Positions 59,637 to 64,000 of a DNA stretch of 64,000 nt are shown one piece after another. Source of the DNA: Astropecten irregularis (taxonomy: Eukaryota; Echinodermata; Asteroidea; Paxillosida; Astropectinidae); the NCBI GenBank assembly GCA_963971285.1, contig OZ020258.1:5146001-5210000 (forward strand). The letters run 5' to 3'. Under the pieces are notes generated by a model. The model was given only the letters and a program-made list of their open reading frames with translations. It did no database searches and was not told the origin of the DNA. Made by a program: the position numbers and the translations under genes. The first letter of the stretch is position 1. Each line of letters begins with the position of its first letter.

Positions 59637-62226
59637 TCATTGGGCCGTTGACGTCGTTGTGGTGGGCTGTTGCAAGAACACTTGCTGCGTACCTGCCTGC
59701 GTCTGGATCTGGTATATCGAAGGCTGTGAACAAAGCAACGAAATCCATGTCACACAACTCCTCAGATCATTCTAAGGTATTTCTTTATACAGTACAAGTA
59801 ATAAACTGCCAAAATGACCTGAAAAAATTATATCAAATGCTTGGAGTTAGGAGGGCCTGACGCATTTCGATCCTTTCTCAAAGCCTTTGAGTAAGAACCT
59901 GCTAGGATCGAAACGCGTCAGGCCATCCTTACTGCAAGTGTTTTTTTATATATATTTTACTACACAAAGAGAAAATTTGTTCTTTTCCAATCCTTCCCAA
60001 ACACACGCAAAGCATCTTCATTCAAGACATCCCCTTCAACCTTCACTAGGTGCTGTACTGTGCCCTAGTGGTCTTCGGGTCAATCTGCAGATTGTGGGTT
60101 CGAATCCAGCCATGGGTGAGTGGTGCTTGCGTCCTTGGGCAAGACGCTTTGTCACATATTGCTCCTCTCCACCCGGGAGGAAATTGGGTATACCTGCGAG
60201 GGTAGAGATGGCTTTGTGTGCTTGATTTAGCCTCTGTACGCTTTGCAGGAAGCCGGGGGCTGTGTACTCCCAAGGGAGTTGAGATTGTTTCAGGGATGTT
60301 AGTGGGGCCCAATGACCAGGGATAATAATGGTAAGCGCCTTGAGCGCCCTCTGGCTGGATATGTTTCTTACACATTATAAATGTCTTATACTGACCTGTG
60401 AATTAGCAATTTGGGTGACAAATTCTTGTCCTGTCTGCTGCAGGCCGGCTTGCTGCTGACCTTGCGCTTGCCTGACATATTGTATTTGTTGGCCTACGGG
60501 AAGTTGTACCTAAAAACAGGGTTCAAAGGGGAAAAAAAAACAACAATGACTATCTTTTGGAAAATGGGTCACTTGCGTGACATCGTCCTTACAAAAATGA
60601 GTCCAGTCTATTATGGTTTTGGCCAGCCCCAGATTCTGAGGTTTGTATTTGTATTCAAATCCCAACCCATAATAGACTGGGCTCATACAGGGCTCATGTA
60701 AGTTCATACAGAGGTTGGCTTTGGGACTAACCCCGAATCCACTGAAAAAAGTGGCCGTTGAGACAAATTCTTTCAGCACTTCGGGACTAACTTTGGGGCT
60801 AACCCCAATCGTGTTTACTGTTTAGCTTCGAAAATTTGTGGGACTAGTCCCACTACCATGCCCCGTGCGGCCGCGGGGGTTCTTGACTTAACACCACCTA
60901 CTTTTATCATTCGGACACAACTGACCTAGCCCCGTCCCATAAAAACGGACAAGCCTATGAAATATGTGGGAAAGGGAAGTGTTCAACGACAACAACTAAA
61001 TTACTTAATGCATTTCCAATCCTTCTAGCCCTGCGGTGGCCACTAGTCCCGAAGCTACCAATATCGAATGAACGTAAGGTGCTTTTGGAGTTTGTGGTCG
61101 GGTACTCGAACCCCTCTGTGGGCATCAATTAATCGCAACCCAGACCAAAAGCCTGCCCTTCATCTGAATGTACCCTGAATACCCCGAGTTGGCACACTTG
61201 GTTGCATGTATGATTGAAATGTGACCACGTGGATTAAATTATTTATTCAGTGAAATCGTCACATCACGCACCTGTTGCAGCTCCCCCGTGTTGGTCAGGA
61301 TGTGCTGGATGTTACCGGCTGTCTGCCCCGCCTGCTGCACCTGTATGGGCGTGCCCTGCGCTGAGATGAGCTGGGTGGGCGTGGCCTGGGCGTCGGTTCC
61401 CGTCACCTGGACAGTCTGCAGCTGTTTAATGTTTAGAGTAATGTTTACACAAATAATAGCATTTATTACGCGCCTTTTCTTTAAGTTACAAAGCGCGGGC
61501 TACAACATAATTAGGGGAAGGGGAAGGTTTTTACTTAGAGATTCATAGCCTAGTCTGCGTTTAATTATAAGTTCCAAACACAAACCCCTGGGCCTGTTAA
61601 TTTAAATGACTACATCTGTACTTCAGAGGCCAATTTCATTGACCTTCTCACAAAAATGTCTAGCCATTGGATCTAAGCCAAGGTAGTATGTGGTTTTCAC
61701 ACTTCCATGCATAAAGCATTGTACATCATATAAAGATCAAAAAGTGTTTGATTTTTGTGGAGGGAGAAAAACTGCAGAACTCGGAGAAAAACCCTTGTAG
61801 CATAGAAGAGAACCAATGCACAACTCTACTCACAAGTGACCCAAGCTGGGATCGAACCCAGGCCACATTGGTGAGAGGCGAGTGCCTACACACTTGTCAC
61901 CTAATAAATTTTTGACAACCTTAATCTTGAATAAGCATACAAGTTTTGCTAAGCAAGCACTTGATGCTTAGAAAAGTTTTTCAGAACTTCTTTTTATAAA
62001 AGGCTGTGCCTGATTATTCCACCCCTACCCCGTACCCTGGACTTTTGTCAACATAAGCTAGACTCACTTGTTGAGCTTGTGTGGTTGCGATGAGAGTACC
62101 CAAATTCTGAGGGACCGCAGCGGCCGCAGCCCCAGTCGCTGGAGAAGCCGCAGCCTGGTTCTGAGCCAGCTGGAAATAGTACTGAACCTGCTCTGGCATC
62201 ATAGCTGCTTGCTGTACTTGTCCATC
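59637..62226 (-). CDS. NFYC: NFYC, nuclear factor Y subunit gamma, C-terminal exons (partial)
   Basis: Subunit of the trimeric CCAAT-binding factor. Exons, 5' to 3': 62068-62226, 61272-61421, 60396-60509, 59637-59723, all phase 0, 169 residues ending in TGA. Recognised by EQVQYYFQLAQ (vertebrate EPVQYYFTLAQ, just after the histone fold), then a Gln-rich activation region with QHILTNTGELQQ, VQLPVGQQIQYVRQAQ and the terminal YQIQTQAGTQQVF block. The histone-fold exons that bind NFYB/NFYA are not in the window and must lie beyond 64,000 on this strand. Introns hold a tRNA-derived SINE (60050-60385) and small inverted repeats. Activation domain composition (Q, T, A) is normal for the family. Confidence 0.92.
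59836..59925. repeat. Foldback with GGCCTGACGCGTTTCGATCC arms
   Basis: GGCCTGACGCATTTCGATCC and GGATCGAAACGCGTCAGGCC face each other across about 35 bp. A one-armed relative, GGATCGAAACGCTCG, lies at 58443. GATCGAAACG resembles the GAAAC end of degenerate hammerhead-bearing retroelements. Confidence 0.6.
60050..60385 (+). mobile_element. tRNA-derived SINE in NFYC intron
   Basis: A Pol III B box, GGGTTCGAATCC, at about 60091, preceded by an A-box-like TAGTGGTCTTCGGGTC about 40 bp upstream, is followed by a non-tRNA body and a 3' tail containing AAGCGCCTTGAGCGCC. No acceptor stem or anticodon arm can be drawn, so it is not a functional tRNA. Confidence 0.7.
60599..60693. repeat. Short inverted repeat in NFYC intron
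   Basis: AGTCCAGTCTATTATGGTTT is mirrored by ACCCATAATAGACTGGGCTC. Confidence 0.7.
61740..61910 (-). mobile_element. SINE-like fragment, reverse orientation
   Basis: GGGATCGAACCC at about 61850 is the reverse complement of a tRNA B box; neighbouring GGAGAAAAACTGCAG and ACTCGGAGAAAAACCC words look like a SINE body. Boundaries uncertain. Confidence 0.45.
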
Positions 62227-62339
62227 CTAGTAGCAAGAAGACAAAAACACACAAAGTCAAATCAATTTCATCTTGTACACAGATTTACTTTGGGGGTCAA
62301 AGGTCATTTCACTGCAGTGAGGGGAAAATTAATACCCGG

Positions 62340-63503
62340 CAGTGTTTCCCCTGCCTATTAAATTGTGAGGCGGCCAGCCTCACGGTTTTTGGGGACCGCC
62401 TCGCACATTTTTTGCCAACACTGCCGCCTCACGCTCACAGAAACAAAAATAATATTTTTTTATTACACAATAAGCTGAAAATTACAGAAATGTTTAATAA
62501 TCTTTATAAAAACACCAACATTACGCTTAAAAGCGGAAGATGAAAGCGCGTGTTTGGTGGACTTTATCGAATTTTTTTGAACAAATAAATGGAGGAATTC
62601 TTTTCGACATTGAGTTTTAGTCATTTTTACCTCAAATTAGCTAGGAATGGAAATCTTCCACGATCCACGCACGGTGCATGGCTGCTCATTTTGCTTGCGC
62701 CAAAAACTCGCCACCGAGAGAATCCTTAGGATGGTGATTGGTGAATTAAATCACGCTGAGTTAACGCACCTCCATGGTTAACGCATGGTTAACGTAAGCA
62801 AGATTTGTTAGCTACTGTTTTCGTACATGTTTTCTCGAAAAGTTGTGGGTGAATTACAAAAATGCACAAAGAATGTACAAGCATAATGGATCAGAAAACA
62901 ATTAGTTTATGATCTAGGAGTAGAGGTACAATGTAGGTGCCGCAATTTTTCACCAAAAAGTCACCTATGATACTGATAGTTGTTGTTTTCAAAACCCATA
63001 GCGTTACGGCACCCCGAAAAGTGACAGCTAGTGCTTGGCTCACCGTGATGGAGCCTTATCGTTCTCGCATAGCCTACATTTTTCCAACATGTTTGCGTGA
63101 CCAGACTTAAAGGTTACGAGGTGTGTCAATTCATTATTTGGTGTTTAAAATTCAATTTGTGACTAAATTGTAGGCCCCTTAACACTACCTAAACAGTAAA
63201 GGTAAATAATATTATTCCATATGTGGACTTGTTTTGGTTTTCATTTATTTGTATCATTCTTAAAAAAGAATTTTTTTTTTAATTAACATAAAAAAAACAA
63301 CAAGAATATAGGATCAGTGTTAAAAACCAATTCAAAACAAAAGCAAACATTACATGATGTAGGTACTGTATATAAACTGAGTTCTTAAGAAGTGGGCCCT
63401 GGACATCGCGCGGTAAGGGCTTCGCGCGTCGTGGCGCCGGGTCCATACCCAGAAAAATTTCATTTACCACCTCACGGCTACCAGCAACCCAGGGGAAACA
63501 CTG
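62340..63503. mobile_element. Non-autonomous hAT-like element
   Basis: Left end CAGTGTTTCCCCTGCC, right end GGGGAAACACTG; the subterminal GCCTCACG/CTCACGGC words also mirror. The bases outside read ATACCCGG (left) and ATACCCCA (right), a 6-of-8 match expected for an 8-bp target duplication. CAGTGTTTCCC is a frequent hAT terminus. No transposase coding seen in 1.16 kb. Confidence 0.75.
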
Positions 63504-63711
63504 ATACCCCATGTGTAACATAAGCAAAGGTACTGTCTACTTCTCATTTTAAACTATTAAGTGCATAATATTGGGGTGGTTCAGGACTTCAATAGCAAAA
63601 AATAGCACCGAACCTCAGACAAACATTGCAAACGTGTGGTGAGCGGGGGTGTGTGTGCGCGTACATGCATGGTGTGACATCATTAGTGCGGAACGCTATT
63701 CACAAAGCACT

Positions 63712-63854
63712 AAGAGCCTGTTGGTTTCAGACACGAGATCAGTGATCCTGCGCCCAAAAGTTACTCTACAGTCGCAGGCAGGATACACTAAAATGGGATC
63801 CGGATCAGCAGGATCACCAGATCACTGATCTCATGCCTGAAACAAACAGGCCCT
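63712..63854. repeat. Short inverted-repeat element
   Basis: GAGCCTGTTGGTTTCAGACA then CGAGATCAGTGATC is mirrored by GATCACTGATCTCATG and CCTGAAACAAACAGGCCC. Confidence 0.75.
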
Positions 63855-63874
63855 ATGACTAATCTTAGGGGCCG

Positions 63875-64000
63875 TCCATAAAGTACGTACGCACGTCTTT
63901 TTTTGACCCCCCCTCCCCCTCTATACGCATGGCGTACGCAATGGTCCCAACCCCCCCTCCCCCACTGTACGCATACGCCTTTCACATTAGGTTTTTCACT
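63875..64000. mobile_element. Left end of GGGGCCGTCCATAAA-type DNA element, cut by window edge
   Basis: GGGGCCGTCCATAAAGTACG then TACGCACGTC; inside, CTATACGCATGGCGTACGCA. The opening sequence is a widespread invertebrate DNA-transposon/MITE terminus (from memory); the matching right end would be past the edge. Confidence 0.5.

Larger units (their letters stand above)
62227..64000. other. NFYC upstream intron, to right edge
   Basis: No NFYC exon was found between 62226 and the end. The interval is mostly a hAT-like element (62340-63503), an inverted-repeat pair (63712-63854) and the start of another transposon-like element (63875-64000). Confidence 0.5.

Noticed and set aside
59509..59757. 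82-residue frame on - strand covering the last NFYC exon
   Set aside because: Out of frame with NFYC; the correct frame gives YQIQTQAGTQQVF and a stop at 59637-59639.
60056..60130. Possible tRNA gene around GGTTCGAATCC
   Set aside because: Only A/B-box-like words are present; no cloverleaf, so it is treated as a SINE head.

Overview
Eukaryotic (animal) DNA: every convincing gene is split by GT-AG introns, gene spacing is several kb, and the non-coding part is full of short terminal-inverted-repeat (MITE-like) elements. The gene set (RIM, NFYC, ERICH1, EOLA, cytosolic sulfotransferase, SRCR receptors) and the SRCR multiplicity fit a marine invertebrate deuterostome, most likely an echinoderm. 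That placement is inference; no taxonomic marker was tested.

Layout. (1) 4.9-16.5 kb, + strand: the synaptic active-zone scaffold RIM, 20 exons that join in one frame (1,111 residues), with zinc finger, PDZ, C2A and C2B; its 5' end is not identified. (2) 22.6-26.2 kb, +: a cytosolic PAPS-dependent sulfotransferase, including a 21-nt micro-exon. (3) 28.4-29.5 kb, -: an intronless class A GPCR with several non-canonical signature positions. (4) 32.0-48.97 kb: an SRCR receptor cluster made of a decayed SRCR gene (-, 32.0-33.2 kb), an intact-looking five-SRCR membrane receptor (-, 37.3-41.8 kb) and, head-to-head with it, a three-SRCR membrane receptor (+, 45.6-49.0 kb). (5) 51.2-56.0 kb, -: ERICH1-like gene, head-to-head with (6) 57.0-57.8 kb, +: EOLA-like ASCH-domain gene. 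(7) 59.6-62.2 kb, -: the C-terminal exons of NFYC, whose histone-fold exons lie beyond the right edge.

The most notable locus is the divergent SRCR pair. Both receptors have matching signal-peptide exons and phase-1 single-exon SRCR domains, so they look like duplicates, but their cytoplasmic tails are unrelated. The minus-strand receptor carries a tandem ~45-residue repeat, each unit with an EYLDM (YxxM, PI3K-SH2-type) motif; 11 units are present in DNA but two 4-nt insertions put only the first five in frame. The plus-strand receptor has NPxY, Yxx-phi and two PPxY motifs instead. This resembles a paired-receptor arrangement with different signalling outputs (inference). A third, dead copy and duplicated upstream segments show the locus is actively duplicating.

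Other points: RIM and NFYC are neighbours here, as RIMS3 and NFYC are in human 1p34.2; an inverted repeat flanks the two RIM zinc-finger exons; and several TIR elements, a hAT-like element, a tRNA-derived SINE and a Penelope-ribozyme-like foldback can be delimited.
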